Source: DATLFI01 sp035524895 (lineage in GTDB: Bacteria; Acidobacteriota; Thermoanaerobaculia; Multivoradales; Multivoraceae). From it: a stretch of 21,614 bases of DNA. Positions 7,727-17,046 of the stretch are shown piece after piece. The position numbers and the translations under genes were made by a program. The stretch is from assembly GCA_035524895.1 (NCBI GenBank), contig DATLFI010000045.1:1-21614 (forward strand), in the 5' to 3' direction. Numbering within the stretch: the stretch's first letter is position 1; every line of letters begins with the position of its first letter. The notes beneath the pieces are model-generated. The model made no database searches, had not been told where the DNA came from, and worked only from the letters and a program-made list of their open reading frames with translations.

Positions 7727-8485
7727 TCAGATTCCGTAGGCCAGCCGCTCGGCCAGCAGATCCGGCAGGCCCGCGCGCACGATCCTCCTCTGGGCCTCGC
7801 GCACGGGGTACCGCACTCTCCTCCAGGTGAGCGTGAGCTTCTCGGCGTCGTAGATCATGAACGAAGCGTCCGGGTTGCGGTCTCTAGGCTGACCCACAGA
7901 ACCCGGGTTGACCAGGTAGCGGAGCGACGGATGCAGCCGCATCCGTCCGTCCGTCCGCAGCACCAGGCCACGCACGCCACCGCGGTGCAGGATGAACATG
8001 GAGGTCACGTGCGTGTGGCCGAAGAAGGTCACGTGCGCCATCGGCGGGGCCTGGAACGCCATCGCTGCCTCCGGTTCGCTGAAGAGGTAGGTGTCCTCGT
8101 GCACTGGAGAGCCATGGCAGATCGCCACCGCAGCGCGATCGGCGCGGCGAGAGACCACCCGTGGCCCCTGCGGCAGCTCGCGGAGCGCCCTCAGGTTGTC
8201 CGGCGTCAAGCGGCGCCGGGTCCAGTCGACGGACTGTGCCGCAGCCTCGTTGAAGTCGGCCCCATCCTCGAGCCCGGCCACCACCTTGTCGTGGTTCCCG
8301 CGCACCAGATAGAGCTTCCCGGGCAGGCTCGCGAGCTCCTCCATGACCTGATTCGGAGCGCCCCCGTAGCCCACCAGGTCTCCCAGCAGGAGGGTGGCAT
8401 CGAACCGCTTGCGTCGCACGCGGTGCACCACCGCGCGCAGCGCGTCCCAATTGCCGTGGATGTCGGAGAGGATCAGGTAGCGCAC
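7727..8485 (-). CDS. Metallophosphoesterase (calcineurin-like, YfcE/MJ0936 type)
   Basis: A 252-residue single-domain phosphoesterase with all the dinuclear metal motifs: DIHGN (Asp8, His10), GDLVGYG (Asp36), RGNHD (Asn64, His65), CHGSP and GHTH. The GDxVGYG form and the small size point to cytoplasmic phosphodiesterases of the YfcE/MJ0936 group; the true substrate cannot be told. The start is GTG 8485, 13 bp inside aroK, so its translation is probably coupled to aroK. It is the last gene of the minus-strand block. Confidence 0.88.
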   Translation of the reverse strand: MRYLILSDIHGNWDALRAVVHRVRRKRFDATLLLGDLVGYGGAPNQVMEELASLPGKLYLVRGNHDKVVAGLEDGADFNEAAAQSVDWTRRRLTPDNLRALRELPQGPRVVSRRADRAAVAICHGSPVHEDTYLFSEPEAAMAFQAPPMAHVTFFGHTHVTSMFILHRGGVRGLVLRTDGRMRLHPSLRYLVNPGSVGQPRDRNPDASFMIYDAEKLTLTWRRVRYPVREAQRRIVRAGLPDLLAERLAYGI

Positions 8486-8985
8486 CGAGGCTCCTTCAGG
8501 CCCCCGACCACCAGCTCGACCACCCGATCGACTTCTGTCACTCCGGCGGTGTCGATGTGCAGGTGCGCCTGCTCGTACCAGGGACGTCGAGCCGCCAGGA
8601 GCGCCGCCGCCCGAGCTGGATCACCGAACAGAGGGCGCGCACGCCCTGACCGTTCCACGCGGTCGAACAGCACCTCGAGCGGTGGATCGAGCCAAACACA
8701 AGTGCCCGTTCGCTTCATCAGCTCGACGTTCTCCTTCCTGCAGAAGGCTCCACCCCCGGTTGCGATGACCGCCCGCGGACCCTCGGCCAGCCGCACCAGC
8801 GCTTCGTGCTCCAGGGTGCGGAAGGCCTCCTCGCCGCGCGCGCCGATCAACTCGGCCACCGAGACTCCTGCCCGGTGCTCGATCTCACGATCGAGGTCGA
8901 CGAACTGCCAGCTCAACCGGCGCGCGAGCGCCCGACCCACGGTGCTCTTTCCAGCGCCCATAAAACCCACGAGGTAGATGCGCAT
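8473..8985 (-). CDS. aroK: Shikimate kinase
   Basis: Phosphorylates shikimate at the 3-hydroxyl with ATP, the fifth step of the chorismate pathway, in the cytoplasm. The 170 residues are the normal length. The P-loop is GFMGAGKST (7-15). The DLD motif with shikimate-binding Asp32 and the FR...E region (Arg56, Glu59) follow, then ATGGGAF (75-81), the lid arginine in GRARPLF and the distal adenine-site arginine region RRPWYEQ. ATG 8985 has no obvious ribosome-binding site. It overlaps the phosphoesterase by 13 bp and is 180 bp from thiE. Confidence 0.96.
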   Translation of the reverse strand: MRIYLVGFMGAGKSTVGRALARRLSWQFVDLDREIEHRAGVSVAELIGARGEEAFRTLEHEALVRLAEGPRAVIATGGGAFCRKENVELMKRTGTCVWLDPPLEVLFDRVERSGRARPLFGDPARAAALLAARRPWYEQAHLHIDTAGVTEVDRVVELVVGGLKEPRCAT

Positions 8986-9165
8986 CGATTGGGAGCGCGC
9001 GAAGCGGACGCCAGGCGCCTCACTTCACTGCGAACGATCTCCAAAGGGAGACCCCGCCGAACATAGAGCAAGGCTCACACTCGGGCACCCGGGTCCCGAC
9101 CGTACTCTTACGAGGATTCCGACCTTGTCCGGACACTGCCCGCGGGCCCAGGCACGCCACCACAG
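8986..9165 (-). other. Intergenic region thiE-aroK
   Basis: A 180-bp noncoding gap between co-directional genes. It contains a 10-bp GC palindrome, GCCCGCGGGC (9138-9147), 18 bp after the thiE stop. This could be part of a weak terminator but has no loop or T-run. TTGACT occurs on the minus strand near 9160, with no matching -10 box at 17 bp. I find no convincing promoter, riboswitch or small gene here, although aroK probably needs a promoter in this gap. Confidence 0.4.
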
Positions 9166-9818
9166 TCAACCCAGTGCCACGAGCAGCTCGCGTGCCGCGG
9201 TACCCGGACGCCCGCCGCGCGCTAGCGCCCCGATGACAGCGATCGCATCGGCGCCGGCCTCGAGCACGGCCCTGGCATTGCTGGCATCGATTCCACCGAT
9301 CGCGACCAGCGGCTTGTCGACCAGGCGGCGGGCCAGGCGCAGCGTTTCGAGACCGACAACCGGATCGGCCTCCTGCTTGCTACGAGTGGCGAAAACGGGA
9401 CCGAACGCCACCAGGTCGACGGCCGAGTCCGCGGCGACGGCGGCGGCCTGACCGAGATCGTGCGACGACGCCCCGATCCAGGCGGTCTCGGCGAGCACTC
9501 GACGCGCCGCCTGCGGCGGAAGGTCCCGCTGGCCCAGATGCACGCCGGCGACCTCGGCGCCGAAACAGGCCGCGATGTCGGCCCGATCGTTGATCCACAG
9601 CCGCGAAGGGGAGCCCTCGAGCCGGCGCACAGTCGCCTCCACGACGCGAAAGAAGTCGCGATCGGAGAGCGACTTGGCGCGAAGCTGGATCCACACCACA
9701 CCCGCCTGCGCCAGCTCCTCGGCGACGTCGTCGAGCGCGAGCGAGCCGAAGGCGGCCTGGTCGACGATGGCGTAGAGCTTGGGGACCTGCGCCAGACCGC
9801 GCTGTGTGGCCCGCTCTC

Positions 9819-9822
<4 letters not shown>
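9166..9822 (-). CDS. thiE: Thiamine phosphate synthase
   Basis: Joins HMP-pyrophosphate and thiazole phosphate to form thiamine monophosphate. The 218 residues form a TIM barrel with the family motifs in order: KLYAIVD, IQLRAKSLSDRDF, LWINDRADIA, GVHLGQRDLP, IGASSHDLG, DLVAFGPVFATRSK, LVAIGGID and the phosphate-binding GADAIAVIGAL. The start is TTG 9822, overlapping the accC stop as TTGA; no other start lies before the first strand. No other thiamine gene is nearby and no TPP riboswitch precedes it, so its expression seems tied to accBC. Confidence 0.93.
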
Positions 9823-11171
<1,349 letters not shown>

Positions 11172-11281
11172 GTTGGGTGGAGAGGCTTCGGTGCGACGGG
11201 CGCGACCGGCTCGGGGTTCGCCGCCACCGAGCCCAGCACTGGCGCGCCTCGCTCTGCTCCAGCGGCCGGAGCGAGGCGTCG

Positions 11282-11761
<480 letters not shown>

Positions 11762-11808
11762 CCTCGCTGGTTGCGCGACCCTTGGGCTCTCGTTCCGACC
11801 GGTCGATG

Positions 11809-11837
11809 ATCGTACCGCAGAAGCCCTCGCCTCAGAT
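11809..11837 (-). promoter_or_regulatory. Possible promoter for accBC
   Basis: On the minus strand TACGAT at 11814-11809 resembles a -10 box and would place the transcript start about 40 nt before accB. The hexamer 17 bp upstream (ATCTGA, 11837-11832) is a poor -35 and falls in the last copy of the 9-bp repeat. This is weak sequence evidence; accB could also be transcribed from the upstream TPR-roadblock promoter. Confidence 0.25.
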
Positions 11838-11876
11838 CCCTCAGATCCCTCAGATCCCTCAAATCCCTCAGATCAG
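11832..11876 (-). repeat. 9-bp tandem repeat with five in-frame stops
   Basis: Five consecutive 9-bp units (TCAGATCCC on the plus strand, GGGATCTGA on the minus) start at 11832, 11841, 11850, 11859 and 11868. Three are identical, the 11859 unit has one change (TCAAATCCC) and the last ends in CAG. The TGA stop of the roadblock gene is inside the 11868 unit. Because the unit is three codons long, every copy gives a TGA in the same frame. It could be slippage-generated filler, a protein-binding array upstream of accB, or a readthrough barrier. Confidence 0.85.
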
Positions 11877-12224
11877 CTCGTCCGCCAGGAATAGCGGCGA
11901 TCGCCTGAGCTCGAACCGGGCGCGGCCGACTGGCTCCCCTGCTGGCATCACGAGCAGGAGCCAGAATCCGCCGGCGAGGCCATGGATCGTCACCCGGCAT
12001 CGCTCGGCCGTGATGTCGAGGCCGCGAAGGGCGCCGAACGGGAGCTCGCGATGATTCTCCTCCATCGCGCGGACCAGCGACACCAGCTCCGCGCACAGCA
12101 TGTCGACATCGACAGCCTCGTCGGCTCGAACGGCCTCGACGGCGATGCCGTCGGGACCGACGAGCGCCAAGGCACCGAAGGAGCCTATGCGCGCAGCGAT
12201 CTCGTTCAGCCGGTCACGGAGCAT
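11868..12224 (-). CDS. Roadblock/LC7 domain protein (MglB-like)
   Basis: A 118-residue single-domain protein. The N-terminal helix (LRDRLNEIAARIG), the strand pair GALALVGPDGIAVEAV, a central helix (DMLCAELVSLVRAMEENH), the strands DITAERCRVTIHGL and WLLLVMPA, and a final helix fit the roadblock fold. Bacterial members such as MglB act as GTPase-activating proteins for Ras-like MglA in polarity and motility control. No MglA-type GTPase is in this window, so the role is inference. It starts 11 bp inside the preceding TPR gene, so the two are very likely translated together. Its stop lies in the 9-bp repeat. Confidence 0.8.
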   Translation of the reverse strand: MLRDRLNEIAARIGSFGALALVGPDGIAVEAVRADEAVDVDMLCAELVSLVRAMEENHRELPFGALRGLDITAERCRVTIHGLAGGFWLLLVMPAGEPVGRARFELRRSPLFLADELI

Positions 12225-13770
12225 CGCGGCGGTGCGCCTGGCGAACGAGAGTGGCCCAACGACGCAGCACGTAGGCCTGCTTCGAGCTCAGCCCGCCTCC
12301 CGCCGCCGGCTCGAAGCCACGCAGCAGGGATCGAGCGTCGACGGTACCGCGCTCGCGCTCAACGCGGTCCATGCCGGCGCGAGCGACCTCGTTGTCGGGA
12401 TCGCGGCGGAGCACCTCCCCGTAGAGCTCTGCTGCTTCGTCGGCGTGCCCCTGATCCAGGTAGAGCTGCGCCAAGGTCGGGGTACCGCCCATCGGGGAAG
12501 CCGGAGCGACCAGGATCGGGGACGACGGCACCCCGCCGTCCCGACGAGACCACGCCGGGGGGCCCACGGGTCGCCATGGCACCGCGGACAGGTCCACCAG
12601 CGCCCGCAGCCGAGGGAGCGCAGGCAGCGAGAACACGATCTCGGACTCGCCGATCGACCAAGACTTCGCCGAGGCTGGGGGCGTCTCGTCCCGAGGAGCC
12701 AGCTCAGGTTCGAGCGACGCGAGCGACCCGGAAGGATCCTCGATCTCGCCAGTTGGCAGCGACTCCCGAGGTTCGGCTTGCTGCTCGGGGTGGGAGGGAG
12801 AGTCGTTGGCGATGCTTGCGACCTGACGCAGGTCGAAGAACACGGTCTCGAACTCGGAAGCCGCGAGGCTCTCTGTCGCAGGGTCATCGTCGGCCTGGTC
12901 ATCGTCGGCCTCGGGCGTCGGATCGGTTGGGACCGGATCGGGCGCGGCCTCCCAAGGCGCGTTGGTGACGCGGAACATGTGCGTCGACGCCTCTGCGTCG
13001 GCCGCCTCTTCGGGTCTGGAGGACGCCGGCGGCTTCGTGGTGGGCGAGTCGAGAGGCGACGACGACGGAGAGAAGGCAACCGATGGAGGAGAGATCCAGG
13101 CCGGCTCGGTGGTCGAGCCGGACCAAGCGCCTGACGGGGGTTCCGGCGGCGGCGGCGCGGCGGGCCACGGTACCGCCACCATCTCCTCCGTCGCTGGCGC
13201 CGACTCCGCTGCCTCGGCGGCGTTCGAGGAGTCCGCGCGCTCTGCTTCGGCAAGGGGAGCCGGGTCAGCCGTCGAAAGCTCGGGGACGATCGCGGCTTCT
13301 TCCGGCATCGGCTCCAGGGGAGCCGCTTCCGGGGCGAGCGCTGCTGCTGCGCGATCCAGTTCCTCGATCTGGAGCCCGAGGTTCTCGATCTCGAGGTCCT
13401 GCGGATTGAGCTGGATGTAGTGCGCGAGCCGGTCGCGGGCCTCGGTTGCCGCGCCAAGTCGAACGTAGGCGTCGACCAGGGTTCGGTACGCCACCATCTG
13501 GGTGGGGTCGCGCTCGACCACCTTCTCCAGGATGGCCGCAGCTCCTTCCGCCTGCCCGAGCTCGAGACGACAGCGCCCGAGCGCCACCTGGCCTGCGATC
13601 GAAGCGGCGTGGTGTCGGAGCCCCTCTTCGAGCACCCGCAGCGCTTCACTCGGCATGCCCTGGCGCCGGTACTCCTCGGCGAGCTGCAGGAATACTCTGG
13701 AGGTGCGGTCCGCCTCCCATCGCTGTCGCAGCGCGCGCAAACGCGCTGCTGGCGTCTCTGGGTGCGCCAT
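12214..13770 (-). CDS. TPR protein with long disordered linker
   Basis: A 518-residue predicted cytoplasmic protein with no signal peptide or membrane helix. Residues about 10-150 form TPR-like helix pairs (VFLQLAEEYRRQGMPSEALRVLEEGL, QVALGRCRLELGQAEGAAAI, YRTLVDAYVRLGAATEARDRL). Residues about 160-420 are low-complexity, rich in Ala, Pro, Glu and Ser, and probably disordered. A further TPR (LAQLYLDQGHADEAAELYGEVLRRDP) lies near 440-465. ATG 13770 has AGGAG 6 nt upstream. It overlaps the roadblock gene by 11 bp, which suggests it scaffolds that protein. The function is not known. Confidence 0.82.
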   Translation of the reverse strand: MAHPETPAARLRALRQRWEADRTSRVFLQLAEEYRRQGMPSEALRVLEEGLRHHAASIAGQVALGRCRLELGQAEGAAAILEKVVERDPTQMVAYRTLVDAYVRLGAATEARDRLAHYIQLNPQDLEIENLGLQIEELDRAAAALAPEAAPLEPMPEEAAIVPELSTADPAPLAEAERADSSNAAEAAESAPATEEMVAVPWPAAPPPPEPPSGAWSGSTTEPAWISPPSVAFSPSSSPLDSPTTKPPASSRPEEAADAEASTHMFRVTNAPWEAAPDPVPTDPTPEADDDQADDDPATESLAASEFETVFFDLRQVASIANDSPSHPEQQAEPRESLPTGEIEDPSGSLASLEPELAPRDETPPASAKSWSIGESEIVFSLPALPRLRALVDLSAVPWRPVGPPAWSRRDGGVPSSPILVAPASPMGGTPTLAQLYLDQGHADEAAELYGEVLRRDPDNEVARAGMDRVERERGTVDARSLLRGFEPAAGGGLSSKQAYVLRRWATLVRQAHRRDAP

Positions 13771-13788
13771 CGGATCTCCTAGCCCGGA

Positions 13789-13802
13789 TCTCTCATGAGA
13801 GA
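13789..13802. promoter_or_regulatory. 14-bp palindrome upstream of the TPR gene
   Basis: The perfect dyad TCTCTCATGAGAGA is centred about 25 bp before the TPR start codon and lies between it and the TATAGT box. This is a plausible position for a repressor operator or for an RNA hairpin near the ribosome-binding site. No known regulator is recognised. Confidence 0.4.
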
Positions 13803-13843
13803 CACCATGATCGATCTCCGGCCAAAACTGCTGCGGCCGCCGA

Positions 13844-13849
13844 ACTATA
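13844..13849 (-). promoter_or_regulatory. Possible -10 box for the TPR-roadblock operon
   Basis: TATAGT on the minus strand (13849-13844) is the best -10 match in the 149-bp gap and is conspicuous in such GC-rich DNA. It predicts a leader of roughly 67 nt. No good -35 hexamer lies 16-18 bp upstream (GTGGTG/TGGTGG), so activator or alternative sigma dependence, or chance, remain possible. Confidence 0.35.
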
Positions 13850-13874
13850 GCGCTGGCGGAGCTTTACCACCACC

Positions 13875-13907
13875 GTCGAGTCATCGGGCTCGACCGGCGC
13901 GCGCCGG
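13875..13907 (-). terminator. GC palindromes after the 309-aa lipoprotein gene
   Basis: Two inverted repeats follow the stop codon: a 14-bp palindrome CCGGCGCGCGCCGG (13894-13907) and a 6-bp stem GTCGAG/CTCGAC with an 8-nt loop (13875-13894). Neither is followed by a T-run. They could form a factor-assisted terminator separating the lipoprotein genes from the TPR-roadblock operon. Confidence 0.3.
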
Positions 13908-13919
13908 ACGGCGCCCTCG

Positions 13920-14849
13920 CTACTGACCGCTGACCGACACGAACTTCGAGATGGTGTCGGAACCCTGGCTGTTGCTCGCGATGAGGGTCACCACGTAGGT
14001 CCCGGGCGCCGAGTACGCGTGGGTCGGGTTCTGGAGGGTGCTGGTGTTGCCGTCCCCGAAATCCCACTGCCAGCGCGTGGGCCTGCCGGTGCTGGTGTCG
14101 GTGAACACCACGGTCAGGTTGTTGGTGCCGAAAGTGAAGTCAGCGCGCGGCAGCCGCTGGATGGTGATCGTGGTGGAGTCGCTGAGGAGCGACCCGGTGC
14201 CTGTGCCCACCTCGGCTTGCACCTGGAAGTTGTCGCCCTGGATCGGGTCGATGTCGGCGCTGACGACCCGCAGGACGTCCCGCGCCGCGCCCCCCGAGTC
14301 GGTGAGCACCAGACCGCCCTCCGAGTCGAGCTGGCCGACGTCGGTGCTGAAGTTGACTGTGGCGCCTCCCAGCGCTCGTCCCTGGTCGTCGCGCACGGTC
14401 GCGATCAGGTTGACGCGCCCTCCAGTCTCGGCGACGCTGGCCGGTGTGGCCTGGAGCGTGATCGACCCTGCGGAGAGGCCCACCTGGATCTCGACAGTAG
14501 TGGACTCCGCACCGCCGAGGCTGGCGGTGACGGTGGCCGTGCCGAAGTCCCCGTTGCCGCGAAGCAAGGCGATCGCCTCGCCAGCCCGGTCGGTAACGAC
14601 ACTGCCCGGGATGGTGCCCACGGTGGTCGAGAGCAGGATGGCGGTGCCCTCGTTCACCGGCGTCCCGTTCGGCCGGTACGCCGTCACTCGGACCTGCGAC
14701 TGGCCGTCCGAGGCAATGCGGGTGGGGTTGGCGGAAAGCGTCAGCACCGTGCCCGGCGGGGCCACCGGGCTGGCGGAGTCGCAGGCGACCAGCGACCCCA
14801 GGGCCAGGGTCAAAGCCGCGCCGAGCAGGATTCCTGACAGTGCCCGCAT
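13920..14849 (-). CDS. Lipoprotein with Ig-like and PKD domains
   Basis: A 309-residue predicted lipoprotein. The signal peptide ends in lipobox LVAC with Cys23, followed by Asp at +2. Two Ig-like (Big/invasin-type) beta domains occupy about 33-125 and 130-230. Each starts with a pattern like LSANPTRIASDGQSQVRVTA and has the GxAxxxL and TATVTA strands. A C-terminal PKD domain (about 232-309) has WQWDFGDGNTST and HAYSAPGTYVVTL. It lacks any enzyme motif and looks like an envelope or surface binding or spacer protein. It resembles its 670-aa neighbour in layout (Ig-like then PKD), which suggests common origin. The precise role is unknown. Confidence 0.82.
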   Translation of the reverse strand: MRALSGILLGAALTLALGSLVACDSASPVAPPGTVLTLSANPTRIASDGQSQVRVTAYRPNGTPVNEGTAILLSTTVGTIPGSVVTDRAGEAIALLRGNGDFGTATVTASLGGAESTTVEIQVGLSAGSITLQATPASVAETGGRVNLIATVRDDQGRALGGATVNFSTDVGQLDSEGGLVLTDSGGAARDVLRVVSADIDPIQGDNFQVQAEVGTGTGSLLSDSTTITIQRLPRADFTFGTNNLTVVFTDTSTGRPTRWQWDFGDGNTSTLQNPTHAYSAPGTYVVTLIASNSQGSDTISKFVSVSGQ

Positions 14850-14958
14850 CGCCCGAGTGTACGAACGGGGGTCGGCGGCCGTCTAGCCCTCAGGAATTCC
14901 CTGGCCCGCCGCTTCCCTGCGTCTTCGTCAAAATCTTGCGGGACGGGCGTGACGGAGC

Positions 14959-14983
14959 GCGGCCGGCCACATCGGCCGGCCGC
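14959..14983 (-). terminator. Strong hairpin after the 670-aa lipoprotein gene
   Basis: A perfect 10-bp stem (GCGGCCGGCC at 14959-14968, GGCCGGCCGC at 14974-14983) with a 5-nt loop, 39 bp after the stop codon. The minus strand after it is GC-rich, and a TTTT occurs only about 25 nt on. It is therefore a terminator-like hairpin without the usual U-tract. It may end or attenuate the pil-lipoprotein transcript before the 309-aa gene. The rest of the 173-bp gap shows no convincing promoter. Confidence 0.55.
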
Positions 14984-15022
14984 TGGTCAGAAAGTTTCGC
15001 CTGAGGCCCGTCTGGCCCCTCG

Positions 15023-17035
15023 TTACGGCACCGTGATGACCACGAGGGTCGAGTGCGACCCTCCGGCGTTGCTGACCGTCAACCTCACCGGGTAGTCGCC
15101 TCCGGCCGGATAACTGAACTGCGGGAACTGCGAGTTGCTGTCCGGCACCCCGTCGTTCTGGAAATCCCAGCTCCAGGAGGTCGGGTTGCCCGTCGAGGTA
15201 TCTGTGAACTGGACAGTGAACGTGGCGGCGTTGATGGTTTGCGACGTGAACGACGCCACCGGCGCCGCTGGCGCGGGAGGTGGCGGGCCGACGTCGTTCC
15301 GGCATGTGGTCGAGGGCGGATCCAGGGTAAAGCCGCCCTCGAAGTTGGTCGTACAAGTCGTAACCGAATTGGTCACCGTGATGGTCGCCGGGGTGGCGAT
15401 GTACCTCTTGCCAGTGAACCCATCACCATTGTCGTCGCAGTCCACCTCCTGGAACGCAGTGTCAGGGAAGCTCGGCACCCGCACGTTCATCGTGGTGGTC
15501 GACGGCACGCTGAGAATGGTGGCATTTGCACTGGTGGACCCGTCCGCGCTGCCGCCAGACCCTCCTGTTGTGGTGAACACCACGGTCAGGGGCTGGATGA
15601 AGTTGGCTCCTGTCAAGGTGACGGTGCTGCCGCCCGCCCCGCTCGAAGGCGACACGCTATCCACCCGCGGGGCCAAGGACGCCACCTGATAGGTGTACTC
15701 GGGGCCGGTGGCTCCGTCGCCGGTCTCGATGTTGACGAGCTCGGAGGCCTGGCTCACGTCTGAGCAGCCAGCAGGATCGATTGCGGCCGCCCGTACGATG
15801 ACCTCGGTGCCGGTGACCGAGATGACCTGGGCCACCGCGAATCCGGCGAGGCTGGCAGCGACCGGCTCGTCGAAGCCCTGCCCAAAGAAGGTGACCAGGG
15901 TGCCGCCGGTGTAGGGCCCCTCGGTGGGGCTCAGGCTGGTGATCAGCACCTCCACGCCGTAGCGGAAGGCGTTTGCGAAGATCGCGCTGGAGCCGCTGCT
16001 CAGGTTGCGCACCAGGATGGCGACCTGCTGGTTGAGGTTGATCTGGCCAAAGGCGGTGGCCGCAGGGGTGCGCACGACGATGCGCGTTCGCGTCACCGTG
16101 ATCACCTGTGCCTCGATGCCCGTGAACGAGCTCGCCGCGGAGCCGGTACCGAAGAGCACCTGCACCGGCTGCTCGAAACCGTCGCCCTCGATCACGACCT
16201 GAGTGCCGCCCTCGTTCGGTCCATGGTTCGGTGTGACCGAGAAGACGAGCGGCTGCAGCGGTCCGCCGACGCCACCGCGGGTATAGGTGAAGACACCCGG
16301 AAGCGTGTCTGTGGCCTGACCCTCACCGTTGAGGTCGATGGTCACAGACACGTCGACGGTCTGGCTCTGGCCGACCGGCAGACTGATCGCCGGGATGCGG
16401 ACTCGGATCAGTGTCGGGGTCACGCTCAGGACCTCGGCCAGCCCCGAGCCCACGAAGACACGCACCGGCTCGACGAAGCCGTTGCCCGCGATCCGCAGCA
16501 CGTCGCCGCCGTTGGGGCTGCCGGAAGTCGGAGAGATCGACTCGAGGAAGAAGCGATCGGGCTCCTCGATCACCGGCTCGACGATCAGCACGGTGGTCTG
16601 TCCCGAGCTCTGCTGGATCTGCGCGCGCACCACAGCCGTGCCGAGCGTGTCGCCCGGGAAGAGCTGCACCTGTGCGGTACCGTTGATCAGCTCGACACTT
16701 CTGGACTGCTCGCCGCTGCCGGCGCTGCCGAAAGAACCGAGCGTGGTGGTCAGCACGACCGTGGTGTTGGCCGGCACCGGTTGGCCCGTGGAGGAGTTCA
16801 CCACGGTTACGGTGACGGTAGTGGGCAAGCCGCCCGCCTCGAGCTGATTCGGGCTGGCGGTCACGGTCACCTGAAACGTGGCCGTGATCGGACCCGGAGG
16901 CGGGCTAGGTGTCTGCTGCGGCCGAGTCGGTGAATCGCTGTCGCACGCGCCCAGCCCGAACAGGAGGGCGCAGGCGAGCAGAGCGCGCAGCACGAGAGGA
17001 AAGCGATCCTTGGGAGGTCGACGGGAGTACGACAT
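15023..17035 (-). CDS. Large lipoprotein with four TIG/IPT domains and PKD
   Basis: A 670-residue predicted lipoprotein: signal peptide with lipobox LGAC (Cys31, Asp at +2), then a Pro-rich linker. An Ig-like domain (about 50-160) precedes four TIG/IPT domains beginning near 172, 268, 367 and 460. Their typical openings are SISPTSGSPNGGDVLRIAGNGF, SVTPNHGPNEGGTQVVIEGDGF, SLSPTEGPYTGGTLVTFFGQGF and SVSPSSGAGGSTVTLTGANF. A PKD domain (about 590-670) with WSWDFQNDGVPDS is last. A calcium-loop-like DDNGDGF and four extra cysteines lie in the third and fourth TIG region. ATG 17035 is preceded by TAGGAG, which includes the stop of the upstream gene. It is likely an envelope or surface binding or structural protein; no enzyme motif is seen. 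Confidence 0.85.
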   Translation of the reverse strand: MSYSRRPPKDRFPLVLRALLACALLFGLGACDSDSPTRPQQTPSPPPGPITATFQVTVTASPNQLEAGGLPTTVTVTVVNSSTGQPVPANTTVVLTTTLGSFGSAGSGEQSRSVELINGTAQVQLFPGDTLGTAVVRAQIQQSSGQTTVLIVEPVIEEPDRFFLESISPTSGSPNGGDVLRIAGNGFVEPVRVFVGSGLAEVLSVTPTLIRVRIPAISLPVGQSQTVDVSVTIDLNGEGQATDTLPGVFTYTRGGVGGPLQPLVFSVTPNHGPNEGGTQVVIEGDGFEQPVQVLFGTGSAASSFTGIEAQVITVTRTRIVVRTPAATAFGQINLNQQVAILVRNLSSGSSAIFANAFRYGVEVLITSLSPTEGPYTGGTLVTFFGQGFDEPVAASLAGFAVAQVISVTGTEVIVRAAAIDPAGCSDVSQASELVNIETGDGATGPEYTYQVASLAPRVDSVSPSSGAGGSTVTLTGANFIQPLTVVFTTTGGSGGSADGSTSANATILSVPSTTTMNVRVPSFPDTAFQEVDCDDNGDGFTGKRYIATPATITVTNSVTTCTTNFEGGFTLDPPSTTCRNDVGPPPPAPAAPVASFTSQTINAATFTVQFTDTSTGNPTSWSWDFQNDGVPDSNSQFPQFSYPAGGDYPVRLTVSNAGGSHSTLVVITVP

Positions 17036-17046
17036 GGGGCGCTCTC

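Noticed and set aside
9150..9165. TTGACT as a -35 box for aroK
   Set aside because: No AT-rich -10 hexamer lies 15-19 bp downstream on the minus strand, so it is probably chance.
11832..11876. CRISPR-like array
   Set aside because: Units are only 9 bp with no spacers; this is a simple tandem repeat.
14920..14935. TTGACG as a -35 box for the 309-aa lipoprotein gene
   Set aside because: The sequence at the required -10 distance is CGGGCC-like; no plausible -10 nearby.
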